Shown: positions 18,260 through 27,728 of the stretch, one piece after another
How positions within the stretch are numbered: position 1 is the stretch's first letter
Layout: each line of letters opens with the position of its first letter
Position numbers and translations under genes: made by a program
The notes under the pieces: generated by a model
Told to the model about the DNA's origin: nothing
What the model saw: only the letters and a program-made list of their open reading frames with translations
Database searches by the model: none
From: Afipia sp.
GTDB taxonomy: Bacteria > Pseudomonadota > Alphaproteobacteria > Rhizobiales > Xanthobacteraceae
Assembly: GCA_017308595.1 (NCBI GenBank)
Contig: JAFKER010000005.1
Span: 754,950-818,949 of the forward strand
Length of the DNA stretch: 64,000 bases
Reading direction: 5' to 3'

Positions 18260-19507
18260 TCAAACCGGGGTGTTGTGCGGTGTGAACAGGCGGCCTTTTT
18301 CCACAATGAACACGACGGTCAGCGCGACCAGCGAGCTCAGCAACGCGCCGGTCGAAAGCGGGATCATTGTGCCGTTGTAAGACTGGCCGATCGCGGAGCC
18401 GACCGCGATTCCGATCAGCGTCGTGATCGATCCGAACAGCGACGACGCTGTTCCCGCGATATGGCCCTGTGGCTCCATCGCCAGCGCCGAGAAGTTGGAA
18501 AACATCAGTCCGAATGTGAACAGGCTGGCGGTGGCGAGAATCATCATCAGCCAAAGCGGAAGTGATCCGGCGAGCGCTGCGGTCAGCATGATGGCAGCGA
18601 CAGCCAGTTGGCAGACGAGGGCGATATGGGAGATCATGCGCATACCGTAGCGGCCGACGATGCGCGAATTCACAAAGCCCGCGACGGCGATGCCGATGGC
18701 GATTACCGCAAAGGCGACCGGGAAGTAGTGGCCCAGCCCGTAGATTTTTGTGAAGATCTGCTGCGACGACAGCACGTAACCGAACAGGATTCCTTGCACG
18801 CTACCGGCGGCCAGCGCGTAGCCGAATGTCTGGCGGTTACGGATTGTCTGCAAAAAGTTTTTCGTCACTTCGCCGATTGCAAGCGATTTGCGTTCATTCA
18901 CCGGCAGTGTTTCCGGAAGACGAATGACAATCCAGCTCAACGTGAGAATGCCGTAAACCAGCAGGACGATGAAGATGCCATGCCACTCCGCGGCCAGCAT
19001 GATGGCCTGACCAAAGGAGGGCGCGATGATCGGCACGGAAATGAAAATCATCATGGCCAGCGACATCACGCTCGCCATGCGGCGTCCGCTGTAGCAATCG
19101 CGCACAATCGACGTCGCAATGACCCGCGCGGCCGCGGTGCTCAGACCCTGCAGGAACCGGGCAAGCAAAAGGGTTTCGAACGATGGCGCGACAATCGCCA
19201 GTAGGCTGGCAATGCCATAGATTACCAGACCGCCAATCAGAATCGGGCGCCGTCCGAAGCGATCCGCCAGCGGGCCGATCACGAACTGGCCCGCACCGAA
19301 GCCCGTGAGAAATACGGACAAGACAGCCTGCGCATGATTGACGTTGCTGAGGCTGTAAGCCTTGGCCACGTCCGGCAGGCCGGGCAGCATCAGATCCATC
19401 GCCAGCGGGTTCAGCGCCATGATCGCTGCGACGATGGCGACGAATTCACGGAAGCCCATCGGGCGATGGGTCGAGGAAACCCAGGCGTTGGCGCTGGTAT
19501 CGGTCAT
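18260..19507 (-). CDS. MFS drug exporter, Bcr/CflA-like (DHA1)
   Basis: 415 aa with 12 predicted transmembrane helices. Loop 2-3 contains the MFS motif A variant GPLADRFGRRPILIGG and loop 4-5 has the RFLQGLSTAAARVIATSIVRD stretch typical of Bcr/CflA multidrug exporters, including the proline-rich helix 5 region (ISVPIIAPSFGQAI). It should use the proton gradient to export drugs or metabolites. ATG 19507 is preferred; the frame also offers a TTG at 19534. No regulator lies next to it. Confidence 0.9.
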   Translation of the reverse strand: MTDTSANAWVSSTHRPMGFREFVAIVAAIMALNPLAMDLMLPGLPDVAKAYSLSNVNHAQAVLSVFLTGFGAGQFVIGPLADRFGRRPILIGGLVIYGIASLLAIVAPSFETLLLARFLQGLSTAAARVIATSIVRDCYSGRRMASVMSLAMMIFISVPIIAPSFGQAIMLAAEWHGIFIVLLVYGILTLSWIVIRLPETLPVNERKSLAIGEVTKNFLQTIRNRQTFGYALAAGSVQGILFGYVLSSQQIFTKIYGLGHYFPVAFAVIAIGIAVAGFVNSRIVGRYGMRMISHIALVCQLAVAAIMLTAALAGSLPLWLMMILATASLFTFGLMFSNFSALAMEPQGHIAGTASSLFGSITTLIGIAVGSAIGQSYNGTMIPLSTGALLSSLVALTVVFIVEKGRLFTPHNTPV

Positions 19508-19565
19508 GGAGCGTATCTCGTGGAGCTGAGACAACTATTTACGGGGCGATATTGCGCCGCACAAC

Positions 19566-20261
19566 TTAGCTTCCGGTATGGCTGCCAGACGGATTTGCGC
19601 TCAAAAACGCGGCTGCTTGATGTCGCGCCAGACGTGCCATTTCGAGCAGCAGCGCTTCACCAGCGTCGACCAGATGCTCGAATGTCATGCGGTCCCGCGC
19701 GCCTGTCCGGCGCTCAATAGGCCTGCGCGGCACCAGCGGAACGTGGATGAAGGCGGCGAGGCGAGGTCCGTTTTCGAGGCGTGTCGCCTCGATCGCTCGC
19801 CAGCTTAAATAGTTGCAGAGATAGTATCCTGCGCTGAGTGAGAGCCGCGCATCTACACCCGTCAGTTGCGCGGCACGCAGAAGTCTCAGCGTGTGCGGTC
19901 CGAAGCGGCGCGTCGCATCGGCATTGCTGGCGATGGTGCGGCTCTCGACCTGCGTATGATCGGCGTCTGGCCAGATTTGTGTGACGGTGTTGCGTGCGCG
20001 GGTCTCGATGCGGACAAAGGGCGTGCGCGCGGCAAGGCCGAACATCAGCAATGCATCGGGCCGATGAGTTTCGATCAGTGCGGGTAGCTGGCGGTTCACT
20101 GCGTCATAGGTGACGGGAAAAATATGTCCGATCCGTTCGATGGAATCGAACGCGGGGCGACGAAGACGCAGCAGCCGTTCAACAAGCTTTTCGGTGGGAT
20201 TGTAAGGTGCGCCCGGAAAGGGCTGGAAGCCGGAGATGAGGATGCGCGGCTTTTCGCTCAT
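19566..20261 (-). CDS. Pyroglutamyl-peptidase I-like cysteine peptidase (C15)
   Basis: 231 aa. The start LISGFQPFPGAPYNPTEKLV is characteristic of C15. The catalytic triad appears as E86 (FVRIETRARN), C149 (SAGYYLCNYLSW) and H173 (FIHVPLVPR). The 63- and 24-residue spacings equal those I recall for the characterised Bacillus enzyme (E81, C144, H168). It would remove N-terminal pyroglutamate from peptides in the cytoplasm. The start overlaps the meaB stop by four bases (ATGA), so it is the last gene of the methylmalonyl-CoA mutase operon, with no obvious metabolic link. Confidence 0.87.
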   Translation of the reverse strand: MSEKPRILISGFQPFPGAPYNPTEKLVERLLRLRRPAFDSIERIGHIFPVTYDAVNRQLPALIETHRPDALLMFGLAARTPFVRIETRARNTVTQIWPDADHTQVESRTIASNADATRRFGPHTLRLLRAAQLTGVDARLSLSAGYYLCNYLSWRAIEATRLENGPRLAAFIHVPLVPRRPIERRTGARDRMTFEHLVDAGEALLLEMARLARHQAAAFLSANPSGSHTGS

Positions 20262-21244
20262 CGCTGTTCCAGCAGCCCCGCGACGGTTTCGGCGGCGACA
20301 GTGGGCGTCATCTCGCCATTGGCAACAGCGGTTTCGGTCTGCTTAACCTTGGCGCGGATGGCGGGATCTGATCGCAGGCGTGCATGCAGGCGATCCTCAA
20401 GGATCGTCCACATCCATTTGACCTGCTGCTGACGCCGCCGTTTCTCAAATTCGCCGGAAGCAACCATAGCGGTGCGATGCGCGACGATTTTCTCCCACAC
20501 CGCGTCGATTCCGTCACCGGTGAGGGCGGAGTAGGTGAGAACCGGCGGAAACCAGTGCTCGGAGCGTGGTGCGAGAATGTGGAGCGCGGCATTGTATTCC
20601 GCCGCGGCAGCTTTCGCGCGCTTGAGATTGTCGCCATCCGCCTTGTTGACGGCAATCATGTCGGCGAGTTCAACGAGGCCCTTCTTGATGCCCTGCAATT
20701 CATCGCCCGCGCCGGGCAGCATCAATGCCAGAAAGAAATCCGTCATGTCGCAGACGGCGGTTTCCGATTGTCCGATGCCGACAGTTTCCACCAGCACCAC
20801 ATCGAAGCCTGCGGCTTCACAAAGCAACATCGCCTCGCGGGTCTTGGCGGCGACACCGCCGAGCGTGCCGGACGACGGCGAGGGACGGATAAAGGCGTCG
20901 GCTTCTGCGGACAGCCGCGCCATGCGCGTCTTGTCGCCGAGGATCGAACCGCCGGTGCGCGCCGATGATGGATCGACCGCCAGCACCGCGACCTTGTGGT
21001 CTTTGCCGATCAAAGCCATGCCGAGCGCATCGATGGTGGTGGATTTGCCGACGCCTGGTGAGCCCGTGATGCCGACGCGCATCGCTTTGCCGGTGAGCGG
21101 CAGCAAGTCTTGAACCAGATCGCGCGCCTGCGCCTGGTGATCGGCGCGGCGGCTTTCGATCAGTGTGATGGCGCGCGCCAGCGCGGCGCGGTCGCCGGAG
21201 CGCACGTCGTCGGCCAATTGCGTGGAGGATTTGGAGCTTTTCAT
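20258..21244 (-). CDS. meaB: Methylmalonyl-CoA mutase-associated GTPase MeaB
   Basis: 328 aa, standard for MeaB/ArgK G3E GTPases. The P-loop GSPGVGKS is at 61-68, followed by AVLAVDPSSARTGGSILGDK, the switch region EAAGFDVVLVETVGIGQSE and the guanine-specificity NKAD (ADMIAVNKADGDN). MeaB guards adenosylcobalamin loading of methylmalonyl-CoA mutase and protects it from inactivation. It sits downstream of mutB with one gene between, coupled to it by an ATGA overlap (21241-21244), and overlaps the peptidase C15 start in the same way. Confidence 0.95.
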   Translation of the reverse strand: MKSSKSSTQLADDVRSGDRAALARAITLIESRRADHQAQARDLVQDLLPLTGKAMRVGITGSPGVGKSTTIDALGMALIGKDHKVAVLAVDPSSARTGGSILGDKTRMARLSAEADAFIRPSPSSGTLGGVAAKTREAMLLCEAAGFDVVLVETVGIGQSETAVCDMTDFFLALMLPGAGDELQGIKKGLVELADMIAVNKADGDNLKRAKAAAAEYNAALHILAPRSEHWFPPVLTYSALTGDGIDAVWEKIVAHRTAMVASGEFEKRRRQQQVKWMWTILEDRLHARLRSDPAIRAKVKQTETAVANGEMTPTVAAETVAGLLEQR

Positions 21245-22065
21245 TTCTCGGATTTTTCACTCGCAGGCCGCTCGCCGCCAAAAATCGCCATACCTTCCGG
21301 AGACAGGAATGGCTTCAACACGCTCCACGGAACGAAGGCTTCATAGGAGCCTTCAGCATAGGCGCCGACGGCGTAGGGGCCATATTGAAATTCGAGGCCC
21401 GAGCTTTTGCCATTTTCGGTGGACGGCGCGAGCAGGACAGGGCCGATCTTGAGAAGTTTGGGTTCGATATATGTCTGCCACCCAAGGTCTTCGGGGAAAT
21501 AGGTGCCGCGCTCTTTCTTTTCTTCGACCAGTGATGCGATCACTGCTTTCAGGATCGCGGTGAGCGCGGGTCCGTTATCCTTCAACTCCGTGAAGAACGG
21601 ACGAATGCTGATCGGTTTTTTGGCTTGATCGTCCCAGAGAAAGGTCTCAAACCCTCGATTGGGATGCGCCCCACCGGTGAAGGCGTATTCATTGCGCAGG
21701 ATGCTCAGATAGCGATTAGCCACCGTGGATTGCAGCGAATAATCGCGCTCCATCTCCCAGGTGCGGCCGTCACTGAAGAACTCCGGTGATTCCCTGAACT
21801 GCTTGTTCGCCTCGGCAAGATTGCTGTTCGCCCATTTTTTTCCGTCCGCCATCAGATAGGCCGCGAGCTTCGCGTTGGTCTTGATCTTTGGGTCGAACGT
21901 GACGCTGATGGCCGCGGCTTTGGATTTCAGCGCGATGTCAGGCTTGGTTTCGGCAGCAGTCACCGAACCCGCTGCACTCAGGAGAAGGCAAACACCGAGC
22001 AGGGCGGAGCGGACGAAGCCGGCCAGCGAGCCTTTCACGAGCGTCTCCACTTGCAATGAAAGCAA
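21241..22065 (-). CDS. Exported DUF3298/RsiV-like protein
   Basis: 274 aa with a signal peptide (VRSALLGVCLLLSAAGSVTAA). The body has the DUF4163-DUF3298 layout: YSLQSTVANRYLSILRNEYA and FTGGAHPNRGFETFLWD in the middle, then a C-terminal beta domain around GLEFQYGPYAVGAYAEGSYE and VPWSVLKPFLSPEGMAIF. The same domain forms the extracellular part of RsiV, where it binds lysozyme, so a role in binding a glycan or lysozyme-like ligand is conceivable. It lies 9 bases after mutB and overlaps meaB by four bases, an odd place for an envelope protein. Confidence 0.8.
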   Translation of the reverse strand: MLSLQVETLVKGSLAGFVRSALLGVCLLLSAAGSVTAAETKPDIALKSKAAAISVTFDPKIKTNAKLAAYLMADGKKWANSNLAEANKQFRESPEFFSDGRTWEMERDYSLQSTVANRYLSILRNEYAFTGGAHPNRGFETFLWDDQAKKPISIRPFFTELKDNGPALTAILKAVIASLVEEKKERGTYFPEDLGWQTYIEPKLLKIGPVLLAPSTENGKSSGLEFQYGPYAVGAYAEGSYEAFVPWSVLKPFLSPEGMAIFGGERPASEKSEK

Positions 22066-22074
22066 CTCAGCCGG

Positions 22075-24234
22075 CTATTCCGCCGCTGCGCTCGCATGTC
22101 CCAACCGGACGTTCAGCTTGTTGATGAGTTCTTCTGCAGCGTCCGCGATCACGGTGCCCGGTGGGAAGATCGCTTCGGCGCCGGACTTGTAGAGCGCGTC
22201 GTAGTCCTGCGGCGGGATCACGCCGCCAACGATGATCATGATATCCTCGCGCCCGCGCTTCTTGAGCGCTTCCTTCAGTTCGGGGACCGCGGTGAGATGC
22301 GCCGCAGCCAGCGATGACAGGCCGAGCATGTGGACGTCGTTCTCGACGGCTTGACGCGCAGCCTCGTCGGCGGTCGCGAACAGCGGCCCGATGTCGACGT
22401 CGAAGCCGACGTCAGCGAACGCCGATGCAATCACTTTTTGACCGCGATCATGGCCATCCTGTCCGATTTTGGCGACCAGAATGCGCGGGCGACGGCCTTC
22501 GGCATCCTCGAACGCGTCGATCAACGCGGCAAGTTTTTCGACCCGGTCGGACATGGTGGCGGCCTCGCGCTTGTAAACACCGGTGATGGATTTGATTTCG
22601 GCGCGGTGGCGGCCGAACACCTTTTCCATCGCATCGGAGATTTCGCCGACCGTGGCCTTGGCGCGCGCCGCATCGATGGCAAGAGCGAGAAGATTGCCGT
22701 TGCCTTCACCTGCACTGCGGGTGATCGCAGCGAGTGCGGCATCGACATCCGCTTGCTTGCGCTCGGAGCGAAGGCGCGAGAGCTTGTCGATCTGCAGGCG
22801 GCGCACAGTGGAGTTTTCCACCTTGAGCACATCAATGGCTGCTTCGTTTTCCGGCTTGTACTTGTTGACGCCGATGACGGACTGCTTGCCTGCGTCGATG
22901 CGCGCTTGCGTCTTGGCGGACGCCTCCTCGATGCGCAGCTTCGGCACACCGGCCTCGATGGCCTTCGCCATGCCGCCAAGTTCTTCCACTTCCTGGATAT
23001 GCGCCCAGGCCTTGGTGGCGAGATCGTGTGTGAGCCGTTCGACGTAATAGGAGCCGCCCCACGGATCGATGATGCGCGTGGTGCCGCTTTCCTGTTGCAG
23101 GAACAATTGCGTGTTACGGGCGATGCGCGCGGAGAAGTCGGTCGGCAGCGCCAGCGCTTCGTCGAGCGCGTTGGTGTGCAGCGACTGGGTGTGGCCTTGC
23201 GTCGCCGCCATGGCTTCGATGTTGGTTCGGACGACGTTGTTGAACACATCCTGCGCGGTCAGCGACCAGCCGGAGGTCTGCGAATGTGTGCGCAGCGACA
23301 GCGAGCGCGGGTCCTTCGGGTTGAATGGCTTCAGCAACTTGGCCCACAGCAGGCGGGCCGCGCGCATCTTGGCGACTTCCATGAAGAAGTTCATGCCGAT
23401 GGCCCAGAAGAACGACAGCCTAGGTGCGAAGCGATCGACATCAAGCCCTGCGGCCAACCCGGCGCGGAGATATTCGACGCCGTCGGCAAGCGTGTAGGCG
23501 AGCTCGAGGTCCTGCGTCGCGCCGGCTTCCTGCATGTGATAGCCGGAAATCGAAATCGAATTGTATTTCGGCATCCGCTGCGAGGTGTAGGCGAAAATGT
23601 CTGAAATGATCCGCATCGAAGGCGAGGGCGGATAGATGTAGGTGTTACGCACCATGAATTCTTTCAGAATGTCATTCTGGATGGTGCCTGACAGTTTCTC
23701 CGGCGGCACGCCCTGTTCTTCGGCGGCAGCGACAAACAGTGCGAGGATCGGCAGCACCGCGCCGTTCATGGTCATCGACACGCTCATCTGGTCGAGCGGA
23801 ATGCCTGCGAACAGCGTGCGCATGTCATAGATGGAATCGATGGCGACACCCGCCATGCCGACGTCGCCGGAGACGCGCGGATGATCGGAGTCGTAGCCGC
23901 GATGGGTGGCGAGATCGAACGCGACCGAGAGGCCCTTCTGGCCTGCAGCAAGATTGCGGCGATAGAAGGCGTTGGAATCTTCTGCCGTCGAGAAACCGGC
24001 GTACTGGCGCACGGTCCATGGCTGATTGACATACATGGTCGGGTAGGGGCCGCGCAGAAACGGCGCGATGCCAGGCCAAGTATCGAGGAAGTCGATGCCG
24101 TTGAGATCGGCCTCGCTGTAGCTCGGCTTGACCAGAAGACCCTCGGGCGTGAGCCATGGCTGCGCATTGCTCTCGCTCGTCTTCACGGCGGCAGGCGCGA
24201 ACGCGATATCGGCAAAATTCGGAATGCGGGTCAT
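22075..24234 (-). CDS. mutB: Methylmalonyl-CoA mutase, catalytic large subunit
   Basis: 719 aa, full length for the B12-binding alpha subunit. The TIM-barrel domain begins with [20 protein letters not shown], a strong family signature, and contains [19 protein letters not shown]. The C-terminal cobalamin-binding domain has the D593-x-H595-x-x-G598 motif in [15 protein letters not shown], and H595 ligates cobalt. It interconverts (R)-methylmalonyl-CoA and succinyl-CoA, linking propionyl-CoA breakdown to the TCA cycle. Its start codon overlaps the stop of a 58-codon gene (ATGA). The small subunit mutA is upstream, separated by a GFA-fold gene. Confidence 0.97.
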   Translation of the reverse strand: MTRIPNFADIAFAPAAVKTSESNAQPWLTPEGLLVKPSYSEADLNGIDFLDTWPGIAPFLRGPYPTMYVNQPWTVRQYAGFSTAEDSNAFYRRNLAAGQKGLSVAFDLATHRGYDSDHPRVSGDVGMAGVAIDSIYDMRTLFAGIPLDQMSVSMTMNGAVLPILALFVAAAEEQGVPPEKLSGTIQNDILKEFMVRNTYIYPPSPSMRIISDIFAYTSQRMPKYNSISISGYHMQEAGATQDLELAYTLADGVEYLRAGLAAGLDVDRFAPRLSFFWAIGMNFFMEVAKMRAARLLWAKLLKPFNPKDPRSLSLRTHSQTSGWSLTAQDVFNNVVRTNIEAMAATQGHTQSLHTNALDEALALPTDFSARIARNTQLFLQQESGTTRIIDPWGGSYYVERLTHDLATKAWAHIQEVEELGGMAKAIEAGVPKLRIEEASAKTQARIDAGKQSVIGVNKYKPENEAAIDVLKVENSTVRRLQIDKLSRLRSERKQADVDAALAAITRSAGEGNGNLLALAIDAARAKATVGEISDAMEKVFGRHRAEIKSITGVYKREAATMSDRVEKLAALIDAFEDAEGRRPRILVAKIGQDGHDRGQKVIASAFADVGFDVDIGPLFATADEAARQAVENDVHMLGLSSLAAAHLTAVPELKEALKKRGREDIMIIVGGVIPPQDYDALYKSGAEAIFPPGTVIADAAEELINKLNVRLGHASAAAE

Positions 24235-24407
24235 TTCTTTTCTTCTTCGATCTCGCGATTTCGTGCGATCAGACGTTTAAGGTTCTCTTTGTAAGTAGGG
24301 TCTTCTCGATAATCCTTCGATAGACTGTCTGCGCCAAGTCCGATCCATGATGCAATCCATCCGAAGGGATCGAGAACCCAATCCACCAAACGGCCTATCC
24401 ATTTCAT
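24231..24407 (-). CDS. Unknown 58-aa protein coupled to mutB
   Basis: A 58-codon ORF with an ATG preceded by GAGG at good spacing (GAGGATCTGCG). Its stop TGA overlaps the mutB ATG (ATGA). The product starts [20 protein letters not shown], an amphipathic Trp-rich helix that could lie on a membrane. It ends in a charged helix ([19 protein letters not shown]). No family is recognised. The coupling to mutB and the coding-like composition make it a real gene, and it may assist the mutase or anchor it. Confidence 0.65.
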   Translation of the reverse strand: MKWIGRLVDWVLDPFGWIASWIGLGADSLSKDYREDPTYKENLKRLIARNREIEEEKK

Positions 24408-24446
24408 CGCAGATCCTCACTACCGCCACGGCCACTCGGATCGTCT

Positions 24447-24908
24447 TCAATTATGGTCCGGATGCTGGTGGCTGACAATGCCGCTAGCCTCGACAGAACC
24501 CCATGATTCGATTGTCGTTTTACCCGGCAGGTTATGCAGGTTCATGGCCCACGCGAGCTTGGATTCGATGCCGGTCTGATAGGTCGGAATCACGCGATCC
24601 GGACGGTCGAAAGCACCGGTCAGAAGCTCGATCACCGAGCCGTTCAGCTTGCGATAGCTCAGCGGCGTTCCGCAGTCCTTGCAGAAATCACGTTCCGCCA
24701 TTGATGACGAGCGAAACGTCCCCGGCGTGCCACGCGTCCATGCGAAGTCGCCATGGGGGATTTCCACGAAAGCTGCGAATGGCCCGGCCACGGCCTTCTG
24801 ACACATCCGGCAATGACAGACGCTGATCCGGCCTGGATTGCTGTACGACGCGAAGCGCACCGCGCCGCACTGGCAGCCACCGGTGAGAACAGGAGCGCGT
24901 TCTTTCAT
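24447..24908 (-). CDS. GFA/CENP-V-fold zinc protein
   Basis: 153 aa. The zinc ligands of the Gfa fold are all present: GGCQCGAVRF (12-21 region), SVCHCRMCQKAVAG and FCKDCGTPLSY. Family members were first described as glutathione-dependent formaldehyde-activating enzymes, but most bind S-glutathionyl adducts or have unknown roles. The ATG at 24908 is chosen because AGGTGG precedes it by six bases; the frame opens with a GTG directly after the mutA stop. It is embedded between mutA and mutB, which is unusual. Confidence 0.87.
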   Translation of the reverse strand: MKERAPVLTGGCQCGAVRFASYSNPGRISVCHCRMCQKAVAGPFAAFVEIPHGDFAWTRGTPGTFRSSSMAERDFCKDCGTPLSYRKLNGSVIELLTGAFDRPDRVIPTYQTGIESKLAWAMNLHNLPGKTTIESWGSVEASGIVSHQHPDHN

Positions 24909-24917
24909 GACATCCAC

Positions 24918-26780
24918 CTAAAATAGTTGATAGGCAGCTTTCAGTGTTGCGAGCGCGTCGCCGCCGGCGGCGATGAAATCGGAGACGCCTGCGTCGCGCA
25001 GGGCGGCTTCCAGATCGCCGGGGCGGCCAGCCAGATAGATATACTTTGCACCAGCGGCGTGAAGGGCTTGCGCGGCAGCAACAGCCTGCGCCGCATAAAC
25101 CTTGTCCGAGGAACACAGGCAAACGAGCTTTGCGCCGGAGGTCTTGAAAGCTGCGATGAGTGCCGCTGAATCCGGGAACCCGTCATTGCCAAGTGCTTCG
25201 ATGCCCCCGGTCTCAAAGAAACTCTTGGCGAAGGTGGCACGCGCGGTGAAATCGGCCGGGGTGCCGAGATTGGCGAGGAACACCGCCGGGCGTTTTCCGG
25301 ATTTCGCCAGCATGTCGTCGGAGCGATCGCGCAGTTCTTCGAACGGCGCGGCCAGACGGATTGGCGTCAGCGCGTCGAAGCTTAGGACCATGTCATCCGC
25401 CCACGGCAAAGCCGCAGGTTTTGCATCGAGGACGTCCGGTTTCTTCTCGTTGAGATTGGGGAATTCGCTGGCGCCGGTCAGGATGTCCTTGCGCTTGGCG
25501 ATGCTGACGTCGCGCGCGGCGCGCACGGCCGCAACTTTCGGCTGAATGATGTTCTTTTCCAGCGCAGCAAATGCACCGCCAGCTTTTTCGATATCCTGAA
25601 ACTGCGACCATGCGGCTTCGCAAAGCTGCTTGGTCAATGTCTCTATGCCGCCGGAGCCTGCCGCCGGATCCGACACCTTGTCGAGATTGGATTCTTCCAG
25701 CAGGACAAGCTGGGTGTTGCGCGCGATACGGCGGGCGAACGCATCCGGCAGGCCCAGCGCCAGCGTATGCGGCAGCACGCTCACACTGTTGGCACCGCCG
25801 AGGCCTGCGGAAAACGCCGCGATGGTTGCGCGCAGCATATTCACGTCGGGATCGCGCTGGGTCAGCATCCGCCACGCGGTTTCCCCGACGACAAACAGCG
25901 GCTCTGGCGTCAGTCCACAACTCTGCTCGATGCGCGCCCAGAGCAGCCGCAGCGCGCGAAACTTCGCCATGGTCAAGAACTGATCGGCGTCGGCGCTGAG
26001 CCGCGCATAGATCATGCGCCGTGCGTCTTCGAGCGGAATGCCCGCGTCTTCCAGCGCACGCAGATAGGCGACGCCGACTGCGAGGACGTAAGCCAGTTCC
26101 TGCGCTTCCGAACCGCCCGCATCGTGGATGACACGGCCATCGGCCGGCGCGAACGGACCGCCGAAGCCGAGCTTCGCAAGCTGTGCGATCTTGCCGCCGA
26201 AAACCTTGGCAATGGAGTCCCAGGGGCCGTGACTGCTGCCGCGCACACCGCCGCCGCCGATCGGATCGAGGCCGAAGCGAACCTTCACGGCAGAGGGTGC
26301 GATCTTGCGTTCCGCGAGCAGTGCGGCGAGATGCTGCCCCATGTCGCGCGATTGCGGGCCGATTTCGAGTTCGATATCGATCCCGGCGTCGAGATAAACT
26401 CCATCGAGCGCGCGCTTCAGTGCATCCTTGGTAGGCGGAAGGCCGTAGCCGCGCGCAGCATTGGCGCCCGCGAAGACGATGGTGAGTCCTGTCGCGCCGT
26501 TTTCGAGATCGTGCAATGCCTGCGCATTGGCGATGGCCGCATCCGGATGATCGACCCGCTGCATGATCGCCCACGGTGCGCCCGCAGCACGCGCCGGAAT
26601 GGCCGAGACATGGCGCGCGCGCTCATAAATCGGATCGATCCGAAGCCCATCATAGGTCTTGCCGACGAGTTTTTCGAACGGCGCGCCCTTCAGGACGCCA
26701 TCGGCCAGCTTCCGCCAGTCGTCGCGGGTGGCGGGGGAGAAGTCGGCCGCAAGCGGCAAAGTATCGATTTCAGTGGACAT
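24918..26780 (-). CDS. mutA: Methylmalonyl-CoA mutase, small subunit
   Basis: 620 aa. The N-terminal barrel is mutase-like (LVGKTYDGLRIDPIYERAR, RNTQLVLLEESNLDKVSDPA). The C-terminal Rossmann domain (RPAVFLANLGTPADFTARAT and LVCLCSSDKVYAAQAVAAA) lacks the DxHxxG cobalamin motif. This is the pattern of the non-catalytic beta subunit in heterodimeric mutases. It is the first gene of the minus-strand operon that runs on to the peptidase C15 gene, and ends one base before the frame containing the GFA gene. Confidence 0.94.
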   Translation of the reverse strand: MSTEIDTLPLAADFSPATRDDWRKLADGVLKGAPFEKLVGKTYDGLRIDPIYERARHVSAIPARAAGAPWAIMQRVDHPDAAIANAQALHDLENGATGLTIVFAGANAARGYGLPPTKDALKRALDGVYLDAGIDIELEIGPQSRDMGQHLAALLAERKIAPSAVKVRFGLDPIGGGGVRGSSHGPWDSIAKVFGGKIAQLAKLGFGGPFAPADGRVIHDAGGSEAQELAYVLAVGVAYLRALEDAGIPLEDARRMIYARLSADADQFLTMAKFRALRLLWARIEQSCGLTPEPLFVVGETAWRMLTQRDPDVNMLRATIAAFSAGLGGANSVSVLPHTLALGLPDAFARRIARNTQLVLLEESNLDKVSDPAAGSGGIETLTKQLCEAAWSQFQDIEKAGGAFAALEKNIIQPKVAAVRAARDVSIAKRKDILTGASEFPNLNEKKPDVLDAKPAALPWADDMVLSFDALTPIRLAAPFEELRDRSDDMLAKSGKRPAVFLANLGTPADFTARATFAKSFFETGGIEALGNDGFPDSAALIAAFKTSGAKLVCLCSSDKVYAAQAVAAAQALHAAGAKYIYLAGRPGDLEAALRDAGVSDFIAAGGDALATLKAAYQLF

Positions 26781-26866
26781 TCAGGGGGGTAGCTCCCGGA
26801 GCGCTAAGTGATTGCCGGGGAAAATGCCATGTGGCGGCGCGCAAGCCAAATGGTTGTTTCAGGCGT

Positions 26867-27358
26867 TTAGCGCAAATCGGGCAGGCGTTCGATGCCGTCA
26901 ACAGATAGCCGGGCAAGGGCCTGACGCGGGGTCTGTCCCGCAATCGGACGGTCAGGCGCGATCTCGGCCAGCGGCACCAGCACAAAAGCGCGTTCGAACA
27001 GGCGCGGGTGGGGCAATGTCAATTCCGGCTTGTCGAGGCGAACGTCGTTGTAGGCAATGATGTCGAGGTCGAGCGTGCGCGGCCCCCACCGCCGCTCGCT
27101 GGCACGATCGCGGCCGAACTTCTTTTCGATCTTGTGCAAGGTGAACAGCAGCGCGTGGGGATCGAGCGAGGTTTCGATCTCGATGCAGGCATTGATAAAG
27201 GGTTCCTGATGCTCGTCGCCCCATGGTGGTGTCATGTAATCCGATGACCGTGCCACCAGCGCGCCCTGTGTCATGCCGCAGATATTGGCAATGGCTTTCC
27301 CAAAGGTCGCACGGACATCGCCGACATTGCCGCCGAGAGCGATCAGCACGCTCGCCAT
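26867..27358 (-). CDS. folK: HPPK, 6-hydroxymethyl-7,8-dihydropterin pyrophosphokinase
   Basis: 163 aa from ATG 27358, where the family motif VLIALGGNVGDVRATF begins. Further signatures are SSDYMTPPWG, FINACIEIETSLDP, EKKFGRDRASERRWGPRTLD and LDIIAYND, which give the magnesium-binding Asp pair and pterin pocket. It pyrophosphorylates hydroxymethyl-dihydropterin for folate synthesis. It follows folB by four bases and is the last gene of folP-folB-folK. Confidence 0.95.
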   Translation of the reverse strand: MASVLIALGGNVGDVRATFGKAIANICGMTQGALVARSSDYMTPPWGDEHQEPFINACIEIETSLDPHALLFTLHKIEKKFGRDRASERRWGPRTLDLDIIAYNDVRLDKPELTLPHPRLFERAFVLVPLAEIAPDRPIAGQTPRQALARLSVDGIERLPDLR

Positions 27359-27362
27359 GGAA

Positions 27363-27728
27363 CTAAGACCTGCTACGGGTGATGACGACGCCAACATCGT
27401 CGAAGATCGCAGCGATAGGCGCGTGGGGTTTGTGAACCGTGACCTTCACTGCGCTGACGCGCTTGAATGCAGCCAGAACGGCTTCTGCGACGGCACCGGC
27501 CGCCCGCTCCAGCAGATAGTAATTATGTCCCTTGAAGGCCGCACTCGCGGTCGCGACCACGTCCGAATAGGACACGGTGTCGGCGAGCCTGTCGGTGCGG
27601 GAGGATTCGGCAAGATCAATCGACAGTTCGAGATCGATCACGAACCGCTGTCCGACTTCGGCTTCATGATCCATGACGCCGTGCCGGGCATGGATCAGAA
27701 GTCCCTTGATGAAGATGATATCGCTCAT
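27363..27728 (-). CDS. folB: Dihydroneopterin aldolase
   Basis: 121 aa, full length. IIFIKGLLIHARHGVMDHEA at the N-terminus and QRFVIDLELSIDLAESSRTD are typical of FolB. The conserved glutamate-containing VSYSDVVATASAAFKGHNYY and LLERAAGAVAEAVL follow. It cleaves dihydroneopterin to hydroxymethyl-dihydropterin, the step before FolK. It overlaps the folP stop by four bases (27725-27728, ATGA). Confidence 0.95.
   Translation of the reverse strand: MSDIIFIKGLLIHARHGVMDHEAEVGQRFVIDLELSIDLAESSRTDRLADTVSYSDVVATASAAFKGHNYYLLERAAGAVAEAVLAAFKRVSAVKVTVHKPHAPIAAIFDDVGVVITRSRS

Noticed and set aside
22330-26792. Long plus-strand ORFs (22330-23604 and 25767-26792) opposite mutB and mutA
   Set aside because: They are antisense to two clearly recognised mutase subunits, have Arg/Gly/His-heavy composition typical of shadow frames in GC-rich DNA, and show no domain.
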